The notes below the pieces were generated by a model. That model worked only from the letters and a program-made list of their open reading frames with translations, ran no database searches and had not been told where the DNA came from. This document shows positions 30,997 through 40,892 of a DNA stretch of 64,000 bases, one piece after another. The stretch's first letter is position 1. The number at the start of each line of letters is the position of its first letter. This DNA is from Naumovozyma dairenensis CBS 421 (taxonomy: Eukaryota > Ascomycota > Saccharomycetes > Saccharomycetales > Saccharomycetaceae), in NCBI RefSeq assembly GCF_000227115.2, contig NC_016482.1:1116001-1180000 (forward strand), given 5' to 3'. The position numbers and the translations under genes were made by a program.

Positions 30997-31962
30997 ACGT
31001 ACACGTTTACAACAAATTAAAAAGGCGTCCCAAAATACTTTGGTTCTTTATATACCACCACTACTGTATTAACAATGAAAAGCCGGTAAAGTTACGTAGT
31101 ACGTAATAAAAAATAGCATTTTAGATCAGAAAAATATGTCTCTAACTTTCTACATCTACGCAACGGAAAAAAAAGATTCTTCCTTCTTTCGTTTGTCAAA
31201 TAAAAAATTCTAATAGTGTGGAAAGGAAGACATAAGAGAAAAAAGTGCCAATGAGGCTTTCACACTGCATGCCATGCGGAGAAGGGTGGTTGGCGTTTAG
31301 AAACAGCTGTAGTGAGTTTGTCAGAGTTTGGGTGGCTTAAAACGGCTTTGCATCCTAAAAGGGAAACTGGAAAAAAAAATCAATCTCCATTCTATCCGCG
31401 GAAAGAGAAACGTCGTTCATTATTGTCATATTAGTTCAAATTTGAAGAATGGTAATAATAATAGTAATTTATATAACATTATAAACCAGTTTGGAAAAGA
31501 AAGTTTATATACAATTTCTACATTTCTCTTGTATGCTTTATATATTATACCGGCTGTTATCTTTTGTTATTAAGTGAATCTTTAACAGGGAGATGATTTA
31601 GAAATACTGTCAGCTTTTTCTTGCTTTCTTATCGTATATTGAATATGAGATGCTGAAGTTTTCCATCCCGCGGAATGGTTTTCTGCATGGTTTTCTTCCT
31701 GTCAATCCTATCCTCTGCACATGTTTCTTAGTAAGGCTGGAATATTTTTTTCTAGAAAAAACGATTTTCAGGCCCTTTTTCCCGACCCGTCTAGGGACTG
31801 CGGATAGTTTTTAATGCACAGTCGCAACCGGTGTAATGTCACTGACGTTCCGTCTCCGATCCCCTTTGAATAAGTCGGAATATATTCGTTGTCTATAAAT
31901 GTTACATACAAAGTAAAATTATATTATTTCCTATTAATAAATGCTTTAGCATCTCCTTCTCA
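30997..31962. other. TPO1 promoter region and TAF2 3' flank
   Basis: About 970 bp. No gene is supported; the 81-codon ORF at 31328-31573 has no recognised similarity. Short GC-richer patches (31670-31870) stand in an AT-rich background. Confidence 0.5.
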
Positions 31963-34900
31963 CTATACTAAACTTGAGGTCTTGTCTGTGTGTATATCGC
32001 CTTTTTTTCCCTTGGAAGGAAGCTTGATCTTAATAATGAACGCTCGACTGTTGGCTTTGGAAATTTGAACTCTATTACTAAATGGGACCGAGGATATGTC
32101 CACTTTTTTCACTGGCACGTTTTCTTTACCAACAGGTTTAGTGGATATTTTCACAAATCTAATAGGTAGAACTCCTACTCTATTAATCGTTCCTCTTGAT
32201 GATCTTACTTTCTTAGGTTTCGATACTTTCCCTAACGTTAATTTAATTTTGTTACCAGAGACTTTGATCTTGGGCACTGTAGTTGACGAATCAGTAGATA
32301 TAGACGTTGCAGGAGAACTGGGTATCGAGGGGGTTCCTGTCATTACTGATGTGTCCTTTATAGCTAATAAGTTACTCTTTTCGACAGTATTATTTTTTGG
32401 ATTAACGAACGTAACACTTGGTTTACGACTTATAACCTTCAACTTTGGTGCCAAATGGACTTTAAGTATACCTTCACGTTTAATAACTACTTTATTATCT
32501 TCATCAATCTTTGCAACTAATTTCCTATCCCTCGGCATTGGCAATACGACTTCGAAACTATCAGTTAAAGTATATAAAACTTTGGCAACATCAAATAAAC
32601 GTTTTCTTTGATACAAGCTTAAAGTTGGAACATGCAATACATCCCAAAATAGTTGTCTTAAAGGCAGATAATCCTTAAATTGTAATCTTAATAACGTAGT
32701 AAGACCAATAATGGTAGACCTCATATTACGTTCTTTACGATCTAATATTTCTTCTTCAAATCCACCCATAACTAATGATGCAATTTCATCCTCGTTACTT
32801 AAATTTAACGATTTAGGATTAATCTTTTCAGAAATATAATCCAAATCGTCATTAAAACGATCAACTAGTCTACGCTTCATAATAAAATTAAGAGCCTCGA
32901 CAAATATATCAACTAACCTTTCCTTGATATATAATTCAGGTGTAAAACACAATGATTCGAAAAAATACTTTAAAACGTCTTTATTTTTCAGCCCACCTTC
33001 AATTAATAATATTTGAAATCCCAGTAATGATATATCTTGACATGCTTCCCTTATTTTGGGTATATTATCTGAGTATTTCGTGTCATTTGCATAGGCTAAA
33101 GAAAGTTGCAGAATTTCATCATTATTTTCAAAAGAATACAATCCAGCAACATGAAGCTTCAATTTTATTTCAATAATCGTATAAGTTACAATCAATTGGT
33201 AAGTGGGGAGCCATTTTTCTAAATTTTCATATCTACGAATTTGGTCTAATACTTTAGGTAAAAAAGTTTCATCTTCACGATCCGCTATAGCACAATCTAC
33301 AACTGCATGTAACAATGTTGCAACATAATAACAGTCATTGTAATTGTTCTCGGAATTTTCATTGTAAGTTAACAGATCCAACAGAAATTGTTTAATAAAA
33401 TGTGGCGATTCATTTCTTTCATTTCTTACCTTACTTAAGAAACTTGGTATCTCCTTTTGCAGAAAATATAATTGGAAATCTGAAAAATTATTGTTCTTAG
33501 GAATATTGGAGTTATCTAAACAAAACAGACTTTGGAACACTTTAATTAAATGCCTTGAGCCACCCATAAAATTATTTGGATCAGTTTCATTCATAGCATA
33601 TTTAGAAAGGGCCCGGCATGCCTCTAATCTGATACCATAAAAATACCGCCTGTCCATTGCTGTCCTGGTTAATATTGAAGAATATATCATTGAATTTACT
33701 GGACTATCAAGAATAACAGCCTCATAGTATCGTATACTTTCTAATTGAGCTTCTACATCCCCATCTTGTTGTAACTGAGATGCAAACATATAGTCTGGTT
33801 GGTTAATATGAATTTTACAAATCCATTCAGAATCAGAATCAATTCGAAGCCATTCAAATGCTTCATTCTGGCGTTGGAATTCATTACCTTCTGTTGTCTT
33901 AGAGAAATCCGTTAAGTTCCATCGTTCACGATTTTCTCTTGTTGTTAAAACATTACCAAGTTTTTCTATTTTGGAATCTACATCTCGATTGCTCGGTATG
34001 GCATCCATTTGTTCATTTAAAAACTCTTGCGAATTTAAGTTCGTCCTACTGGCTGCACTACTTAAAGCACCAGACCCCGATGGAGTATTTGTTCCACCAA
34101 CGTTTAATCTTTTATTTCTTATCCTTCTATATTTTGTATTATATTGAATTTCAATCTTGGTAAATATATCCTTCAATTCCACTATATGCTCGTATGGTGT
34201 CCCATCAGCTTCATGAATTCTAATAGTCATTGACCCAGTGAAAAATGAAGTTCTATTTCTATCTGGATGATCAATGTGTTCTAATGCGCTTGCGAAAAAC
34301 CCATCTTCTCCAATAACTTTCCCTTGGTCTAATTCTTTATCTTGACATTGTCTTATGCCCATTTCTACCACCATTTTTTTCTTGTTGAAACGTTGAGTGA
34401 CACGTAAGATTGGGACACCAGACCCATAAACCCATTGTTGGAAAAAATATTCCAACTTATTTTTATTAACACGCTCACAAACATGTTGGAAATGTTGCGA
34501 TGTTAAAGAATTATTTGATAAGGCACCAGACATTGCTTGTAGGAAAATTTTTGGTAATACACGAGACATCCCAAATGATCTTTCAGTCTTTGTCATTCTT
34601 CTATCTAAGATATAAAGAACCATTGGTGCTTTCAATTTGATAAATTCCAAATCACGAGATGTAGTAGAGATTGGTCTTGATGCATTAGTGAAAGCTGTCC
34701 CAAGTGGTGATTTCTCCCAATCTTGTTCAACGATTTGTTCATTAAATTTCGTTAATCGATATTTGAATTCATTGTTACCTAATAAAGTCTTGGAAAATTG
34801 TAATACCATATAACCTGCCATCCCTATACAACACCAAATATCATTAACTTCCATAGGTGTAATATTGACACCAGACCATTGATTTGCTATGGACCAAGCC

Positions 34901-36597
34901 AATTGATTTGTTGTTTCAAACATTAAATCAATAATATCTGGTCGATATAATAATCTTGTATTACAGATGGTTAAACTTGCGAAATCCATTGTCATATCTG
35001 ATACAGTCGGTAGAAATACCATCGCATAGGATGTGAATGGGTAAGATCCAAATTCTTTAGAATAGAAATCTATAATTTTAGGGCATACGATAGTTGAGTT
35101 TAAAATAGTTTGTTCATCAATATCTGCCGTTGGTAATGCATATATTTGAATTGGAATAATATCAGCTGAATCCATATTGATGTCATCAATATTTTCAGTA
35201 TTTTCTTGGAAATGATCATTTTGATTAGTTGCATCCAAACCATTATTTTGCATATTATAATCATCATTATATTCATCTTGTTCTTCTTCGTTAATTTCAG
35301 TGTTGTTGGTGACTATAGGTTTATCAAGTTGTGCGATAGAAGGTAAAGTATAGACATCAAATGCACCAACTGCCCAACCAATATGATGGGGTGCTACAGG
35401 GTTAAATATTTGGAAAGATAAAACTTTTTTAGATAAATCTGTTGGATGTGTAGTTTCTACCATCGTTGAGTATTCAGAACAGCACACTTTGATATCTCTA
35501 TTCATTGGATTTGACAAATCATTTTCTAAACGAGATTGTTCATCCTCATCTTCATCATCGTCCTCTTCGTCATCATCATCGTCGTCGTCATCGTCATGGT
35601 CGTCATCAATATTCGATTCTTTCTTATTTTTTTCTTCCAAATCTTCATCTTTTCTTTGTTTTTCACCTTGTTCCACTTCAGTTGATGTCAATTTCAATTT
35701 AATCTTATGTTCACTTTTTGTCTTCTCGTTATTAGTATTACTACTGATCACATCATTTTGACCAATGATTTTAGTCAAACCAATATCTTTCACTTTCCTT
35801 GGTACATTAATTTCAATTTCCCACGTAGATTTTTCATCCAATGAATTAACGCATGGCATCCAATACGATGCTGTAGAACATAATTCTGCGTTTGTAGTGT
35901 ATGCGTTCCAAAGGTATGGTTTATCTTGTAAGAAAGTATCGAATTTAACCCCTGTGTTGGGATTATTCACTTCATAATCTATCCTTATTGTTATTGGAGT
36001 GAAAACTGATTCTTGATTATTCATGTATGTATTATTTGATGGAGTTCCACCTTTAAAGCTTGGAGTTATTGGAGTGAAATTTGCCAAAAGGTTTGCATCT
36101 TGTAATGTAATCTTTATGGAGGATGGTACTTTAATTATTAATTGTGATTTAGTTCTATCATCAGTGGTTTCCAATATTGGAGATGGTTCGTTTAAGTCTG
36201 CGAATTTTTCTCTAAGGAAATGTGATTGTTCAATGGATGTTTTTAAATAGGATGCTTTTAAGCTGGATCCATTTGTATCTTTCATATAATTTTTTTCTAA
36301 TGTAGTTAATGGATCATCATGAAAATAATTATCACATCTTCTCTTCTCAATTAAGACGTCATTAATTTTCAATTTTTTACAATCTAGTGAAATATAGTCC
36401 AAATTTTGAACCAATGGGATGATAACTATATCTGTAGACCCCTTAATGGAATGGCTAGCTAAATCTATATCCAATGATATCTTTTGGTGAGCAATTTTGA
36501 AGTTTCTGAAACCTTTCATGTTGGTTATATGATGGTCTACGGCAGAGAAAGAGGAAGCCCTGTTCGATTTAGGAGTTGCACCCTTGGAATATGACAT
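31963..36597 (-). CDS. TAF2: TFIID subunit Taf2
   Basis: 1544 residues (1407 in S. cerevisiae). A TFIID component that contacts core-promoter DNA around the initiator and binds Taf1 and Taf14. The N-terminal two-thirds has an M1-aminopeptidase-like fold: the opening MKGFRNFKIAHQKISLDIDL, and later the FPEFGSYPF-type segment SKEFGSYPFTSYAMVF. Zinc-site residues of active enzymes are lacking, as in all Taf2. A HEAT-like helical region follows, then a basic Ser/Lys/Val-rich tail that in S. cerevisiae recruits Taf14. An acidic insertion of about 25 Asp/Glu residues (around 335-360) and a second acidic stretch (about 430-480) lengthen the protein. In S. cerevisiae TAF2 is YCR042C on chromosome III, so its place here between TPO1 and FRA1 is a rearrangement. 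Confidence 0.93.
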   Translation of the reverse strand: MSYSKGATPKSNRASSFSAVDHHITNMKGFRNFKIAHQKISLDIDLASHSIKGSTDIVIIPLVQNLDYISLDCKKLKINDVLIEKRRCDNYFHDDPLTTLEKNYMKDTNGSSLKASYLKTSIEQSHFLREKFADLNEPSPILETTDDRTKSQLIIKVPSSIKITLQDANLLANFTPITPSFKGGTPSNNTYMNNQESVFTPITIRIDYEVNNPNTGVKFDTFLQDKPYLWNAYTTNAELCSTASYWMPCVNSLDEKSTWEIEINVPRKVKDIGLTKIIGQNDVISSNTNNEKTKSEHKIKLKLTSTEVEQGEKQRKDEDLEEKNKKESNIDDDHDDDDDDDDDEEDDDEDEDEQSRLENDLSNPMNRDIKVCCSEYSTMVETTHPTDLSKKVLSFQIFNPVAPHHIGWAVGAFDVYTLPSIAQLDKPIVTNNTEINEEEQDEYNDDYNMQNNGLDATNQNDHFQENTENIDDINMDSADIIPIQIYALPTADIDEQTILNSTIVCPKIIDFYSKEFGSYPFTSYAMVFLPTVSDMTMDFASLTICNTRLLYRPDIIDLMFETTNQLAWSIANQWSGVNITPMEVNDIWCCIGMAGYMVLQFSKTLLGNNEFKYRLTKFNEQIVEQDWEKSPLGTAFTNASRPISTTSRDLEFIKLKAPMVLYILDRRMTKTERSFGMSRVLPKIFLQAMSGALSNNSLTSQHFQHVCERVNKNKLEYFFQQWVYGSGVPILRVTQRFNKKKMVVEMGIRQCQDKELDQGKVIGEDGFFASALEHIDHPDRNRTSFFTGSMTIRIHEADGTPYEHIVELKDIFTKIEIQYNTKYRRIRNKRLNVGGTNTPSGSGALSSAASRTNLNSQEFLNEQMDAIPSNRDVDSKIEKLGNVLTTRENRERWNLTDFSKTTEGNEFQRQNEAFEWLRIDSDSEWICKIHINQPDYMFASQLQQDGDVEAQLESIRYYEAVILDSPVNSMIYSSILTRTAMDRRYFYGIRLEACRALSKYAMNETDPNNFMGGSRHLIKVFQSLFCLDNSNIPKNNNFSDFQLYFLQKEIPSFLSKVRNERNESPHFIKQFLLDLLTYNENSENNYNDCYYVATLLHAVVDCAIADREDETFLPKVLDQIRRYENLEKWLPTYQLIVTYTIIEIKLKLHVAGLYSFENNDEILQLSLAYANDTKYSDNIPKIREACQDISLLGFQILLIEGGLKNKDVLKYFFESLCFTPELYIKERLVDIFVEALNFIMKRRLVDRFNDDLDYISEKINPKSLNLSNEDEIASLVMGGFEEEILDRKERNMRSTIIGLTTLLRLQFKDYLPLRQLFWDVLHVPTLSLYQRKRLFDVAKVLYTLTDSFEVVLPMPRDRKLVAKIDEDNKVVIKREGILKVHLAPKLKVISRKPSVTFVNPKNNTVEKSNLLAIKDTSVMTGTPSIPSSPATSISTDSSTTVPKIKVSGNKIKLTLGKVSKPKKVRSSRGTINRVGVLPIRFVKISTKPVGKENVPVKKVDISSVPFSNRVQISKANSRAFIIKIKLPSKGKKGDIHTDKTSSLV

Positions 36598-37237
36598 TGT
36601 TCCTTTCTTTCTCTTTCTCTCACTTCAATAGCCGTAAAAATATGGTTCTACTCGTGATGGAAATAATATAAAACCAAATGATGGCCTCACATGTTAGTTT
36701 TTGAAATGCAAATTTTGATGTATTAGAGCAAATATAGTATTTTTTATTTACACTTTAATTCCCCAGTATAAAGTTCCATCTCAAAATGTTATTATCGTTC
36801 AATTTTTCAATTTTCGAAATCAAATGATATTTTTCAGGGTACCACCGGGTAATACATACAAGAAACTTTTATAGTGGATGGAACAATATAATATATAGTT
36901 CATTGACATGAAGAGTAGACAGATTATCATGCACGATTCATGGGATATATGCATCTATGACAGTTGCTATTGTGTATAATTTTTACATAATTGTGTTTAA
37001 ATTGAGAATAAAATATTTTATACAGATTACCTGTCCTGTACCCGGCGCTCCATAATTGATAAATAACTACGATCCCTTTCTTCTAGTACGTTTGACTAAA
37101 ATTGGGAAGAGTTGCAATTTTGCAATTGCAGATGGGAAATATTTTATATTTATTATTTAATTAAAAAAGTATCGTCTCGTATCGTCTCGTACCGTATAGT
37201 TTACATTTTAGATGAGTGACGTATATATATCACATAT
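36598..37237. other. TAF2 promoter region and FRA1 3' flank
   Basis: About 640 bp, no gene seen. Exact Reb1 site (CGGGTAA) at 36846-36852, 249 bp upstream of the TAF2 start. A short tandem CGTCTCGTAT-type repeat is at about 37170-37195. Confidence 0.5.
36846..36852. promoter_or_regulatory. Reb1 site upstream of TAF2
   Basis: Exact CGGGTAA, 249 bp upstream of the TAF2 start codon. Confidence 0.55.
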
Positions 37238-39532
37238 TTAAATGGTAGCAGTTTCTCTTTTCAACCATTTGAATGCAATACTTTGTGGTTGTAAGAATTG
37301 AACCAAATTATCCCATATTCTTTTATTATATGAATTTAATTGTGATTTTTCCTCTTTGGTTAATAAATTGACATCAATTAATTTCCTACAATATGGTACC
37401 AGGGTAATATTTTCAAAAGTCAAGAATTTTTGACCAAAATTCCCCACGTTTGTATTGTTATTATTATTATGTGAAAAACATGCATCTTTCACAATTAAAT
37501 CATTTTCAATTCTAATACCATATTCTCCATCTTTATAAAACCCTGGTTCATTACTAATAATATTCCCCTTCATTAATGGGAAATTGATCAATGAAGGTTT
37601 AAACCCAATCCCTATTGGACCCTCATGAACATTTAAAAATGATCCAATTCCATGACCTGTCCCATGTCTATAATCTAATCCATCATTCCAAAGAAATTGT
37701 CTTGCTAGAGCGTCAATTTGATACCCTGTTATGGTACCCTCGGGGAAAGTTAATCTTTCAATGGCTAAATTACCCTTTAATACTAGTGTATAATTTTTAA
37801 TTTGTTCATTTGTTGGTTCCATTAAATGTAAAGTTCTTGTAATGTCAGTGGTTCCTTCAAGGAATTGAGCTCCTGTATCACAAAGATATATTTTGGATGG
37901 ATCTATTATTGATGAATTTTCCATTGATGGAGAATAATGAATAATTGCTGCGTTAGCACCTGTTGATGAGATTGTTTGGAATGAATTCCCCATGAAATGT
38001 TTTTGAGTTTTCCTTATTTCAATCAATTTTTCTGATGCTTTAAATTCATCTATTAATGATTGTTTGTTAATTAATTTATTTTCTAACCATGCAAAATATT
38101 GAATTATTGATAATGAATCTTTCACTTGTGCGTTATGTGCGTTATTTATTTCAGTCATATTTTTGATTGATTTTAAAATGTCTATTGGTGAATGAATTAA
38201 TTTATAAGTCAATGAATTTTGATTTTTTTGAATTTTACGGATGATTTGCCATGATAATGTATCAGGTAAGAAAATTGTGGACGTACTGGTAGTCAAGTTT
38301 TCTAAATAGGACCAAATATCATTGTATGGTTTTATAATGATATTGTTTTCTTTGAAATATATTTCAATTTTATCATTGATTGGATTATCCATGAATAAGA
38401 TTGTTTGATCATCATCATCATCATTTGATTCGTTTAAATACAGGTATGCATAAAAGACAGGGTTGTATTCTATATCTGAACCACGTAAGTTTAATAGCCA
38501 ACAAATTTCATCCAATGCTACTACAAGGAATGATCTATCGAAGGAGGAAGAAGAAGAAGAAGAAGAAGAAGAAGAAGATGATGATGAAGTTGTTGAAGGT
38601 AACTTTTCAAATAATCTTTTCCTTTTAGAGTTAAAAGATTCACCATGATATTTTTCATCTAATAATAATAATTCATTTGAACGTCTCTCTGGTACGATTT
38701 CAAATTGATTCCAAATTTTATCCACCAGATTATTTTCCACTGGAACCAATTCTATTTTAATTTTCTTATCTTGATTCTTCAATGATTTGTTAATCTTGAT
38801 AGTTTTAGATTGAATCAATTTATTAAATTGGATAACGTTTTCATAAGAGATTAATTTTGGATCAATTCCAATCTTAATAGAATCATTTTTTTTTTCCATT
38901 TTGTTTGAAGCCATTTCCATAGCTTCATTAATAGTCCAATTTTTCCAATCAATTGGATCTTCACCTTGTCTAATTAAATTCCAATTAAAATCCAATTCTT
39001 GAGCCGCTTGATTAAAATATCTACCATCGGTACTTAAGATTGATTTCCCCGTGGGGGCATTAAGATTAAAATTCAATAAATCTCTTGAAATGACTGCTGT
39101 ACCTGCAGAACCTGAAAATCCAGATATGAATTGTCTTCTTTGATCAGATAAACCGACGTATTCAGATTGATGTTGATCTTCACTTGGTATGATATAGCAT
39201 GTCAAATTACCATTTTCATGCATGGACATTTGTTTTCTTAATTCTAATAATCTGTTTGAAGTATTAATTTCTTTATTTGTAGGTTGACATAATGAATCAG
39301 AAGAATATATGGATCCATTTTCTTCTCTTATGATGTTATTAGTTGAATTTCTTCTTGAAGTGGGTCTAGAACGTGATGTGGATTCTCTTTTCGCATTACT
39401 CATTTTCCTTAAAAAGATGGTTGCTCTTCTTCCTTGTCTGGATAGTAAACCGGGGGAACATGTACAATCTATACATGGTCTATTGGCTCTTGGATTAGTG
39501 GTGGTGCTAGTGGTTGGGTTTGAAGTGATCAT
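37238..39532 (-). CDS. FRA1: Aminopeptidase P-like protein Fra1
   Basis: 764 residues (749 in S. cerevisiae). A cytosolic member of the M24 aminopeptidase P family that, with Fra2 and Grx3/4, signals mitochondrial iron-sulfur status to the Aft1/Aft2 iron regulators. Two creatinase-type N-domains are followed by a pita-bread domain. Metal-ligand motifs are in order: DTGAQFLEGTTDITRT (Asp pair, about 551 and 562), GHGIGSFLNVHEGP (His, about 628), NEPGFYKDGEYGIRIEN (two Glu, about 660 and 673). A run of 15 or more Ser near residue 320 comes from a trinucleotide tract at 38545-38590. The first 43 residues may not be translated if Met44 (MSNAKRES) is the real start. Two iron-sulfur genes, ISA1 and FRA1, lie in this block, as in S. 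cerevisiae. Confidence 0.94.
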   Translation of the reverse strand: MITSNPTTSTTTNPRANRPCIDCTCSPGLLSRQGRRATIFLRKMSNAKRESTSRSRPTSRRNSTNNIIREENGSIYSSDSLCQPTNKEINTSNRLLELRKQMSMHENGNLTCYIIPSEDQHQSEYVGLSDQRRQFISGFSGSAGTAVISRDLLNFNLNAPTGKSILSTDGRYFNQAAQELDFNWNLIRQGEDPIDWKNWTINEAMEMASNKMEKKNDSIKIGIDPKLISYENVIQFNKLIQSKTIKINKSLKNQDKKIKIELVPVENNLVDKIWNQFEIVPERRSNELLLLDEKYHGESFNSKRKRLFEKLPSTTSSSSSSSSSSSSSSSFDRSFLVVALDEICWLLNLRGSDIEYNPVFYAYLYLNESNDDDDDQTILFMDNPINDKIEIYFKENNIIIKPYNDIWSYLENLTTSTSTIFLPDTLSWQIIRKIQKNQNSLTYKLIHSPIDILKSIKNMTEINNAHNAQVKDSLSIIQYFAWLENKLINKQSLIDEFKASEKLIEIRKTQKHFMGNSFQTISSTGANAAIIHYSPSMENSSIIDPSKIYLCDTGAQFLEGTTDITRTLHLMEPTNEQIKNYTLVLKGNLAIERLTFPEGTITGYQIDALARQFLWNDGLDYRHGTGHGIGSFLNVHEGPIGIGFKPSLINFPLMKGNIISNEPGFYKDGEYGIRIENDLIVKDACFSHNNNNNTNVGNFGQKFLTFENITLVPYCRKLIDVNLLTKEEKSQLNSYNKRIWDNLVQFLQPQSIAFKWLKRETATI
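38545..38590. repeat. Trinucleotide tract coding poly-Ser in FRA1
   Basis: Repeated GAA/GAT triplets on the plus strand (TTC/ATC on the coding strand, read in the TCN frame), giving the poly-Ser run. Likely length-variable. Confidence 0.8.
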
Positions 39533-39881
39533 TGTATGGGGGGGTATAGGTTGGAAAGTGTGTATAGAAATGTTATAGGGAATAATATGTACACTATGTA
39601 GTTAGTCTTTAGTTTGCTTTTAAGTTAGTGTTAGTTCTCGATTGGGGTGGTGTATCGTATATTGTTTATAAGGGCTGCGGTGTAGAGTATATTTGCATAC
39701 TTTTGCCTCACCTCTCCTCTTACGTACATTACACTAATATATCTGAGGAAGTGATTACCAATCTATTAATTAATACATTGTTATTAATATTTGGAAACTG
39801 ATAGACTAGCGGGATACGTCCCCGAGTCGGATTATGTACATACAGTGTGGTTTCAGAAAATTATATGAATTTACCTGGGGA

Positions 39882-39910
39882 TTACCCGGGAAATCCCATT
39901 CCATTACCCG
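39882..39910. promoter_or_regulatory. Two Reb1 sites upstream of FRA1
   Basis: TTACCCG occurs exactly at 39882-39888 and again at 39904-39910, 22 bases apart in the same orientation, about 350-380 bp upstream of FRA1. Confidence 0.55.
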
Positions 39911-39935
39911 GGGGGCGGGCCTACCCAGACAACGG

Positions 39936-39959
39936 CCGATGCCGATGCCGATGCCGATG
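39936..39959. repeat. (CCGATG)4 tandem repeat
   Basis: Four perfect hexanucleotide units in a GC-rich island, in non-coding DNA. Confidence 0.85.
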
Positions 39960-40613
39960 CTCCGTCCAAGAGGGCATAAGTACGGCCGGGCGGGCGGGCG
40001 GTACGTAGGGTAACGCAAAGTACGTAAAGTAATTAAAATCGAACTTCAGTTTGCTTCGGGTTTTGGGTTTTGACCTATTCTTACAGTATGTACGTATCAG
40101 GGACATTCACAAATCAGGGTATCAGTATGAGGGTTTAATTACTTAACCTAACTCCATTTTGGTGACAGTTTCATATTCACTCGAGGAAGTAATATAAATA
40201 GACCTCGTGCCATATTAATATTAATATGGTGCAAGCACGATTATTGCGGCACTACGTGGCAGAAAAGTAAGGCTATATCATATTATAAGGATAAGTGACA
40301 AATAACCCATTTGAATAGACGCATGTGAGGTGATGGGATGAGTGAATAAGCTGAATAGTAGTACTTTGTATCCTGATCAAGTATTTAACGGAACGAGGAT
40401 CATAAATTAAGTGTTACCATCTTATGATCCTCTTATCTTGTCATATAAAAATAAGTAACGTGTTAATAGATAACCCTGGACTGGACTGGACTAGACTGCC
40501 TTGAAGAAGCAAAATGCATCAAGCAATCAGAGACATGATCTGAATTGCCAGGATATTATATATAGATGTTTGTATACAACAGATGTGTACTTACTAAAGT
40601 TAGACGAAGGGTG

Positions 40614-40620
40614 TTACCCG
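40614..40620. promoter_or_regulatory. Reb1 site upstream of the YLL032C homologue
   Basis: Exact TTACCCG, 273 bp upstream of the start codon. Confidence 0.5.
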
Positions 40621-40892
40621 CAGTAATCAAATCAAATAAACACAAAAACAGGAAATTCAATATACGTACGTAAACACAAGAAGTATCTGTGGTATGTGGT
40701 ATGTGGTATGTGGTATTGAGTACAACGTACTGATAATCACAACTGCGTTGATTAATTAATCGATAGATTGGTTCATCGCATTTAATTGTAATAGGTAGAG
40801 TATATCCATTACATACTGATTTATTTGATTTGGTCTCCAATACCCAGAAGTATTTTTTTTTTTTTTTGTGTCTATCTCTATAAGAAATACTT

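Larger units (their letters stand above)
39533..40892. other. Divergent FRA1-YLL032C intergenic region with GC-rich island
   Basis: 1.36 kb where S. cerevisiae has GPI13 (YLL031C) between these genes; here no GPI13 coding sequence is visible. A GC-rich island at about 39810-40010 holds two Reb1 sites, four CCGATG units and a GGGCGGGCGGGCGG run. Another Reb1 site is at 40614-40620. Small ORFs (39806-40018, 40556-40912 minus) show no recognised similarity. Confidence 0.55.
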
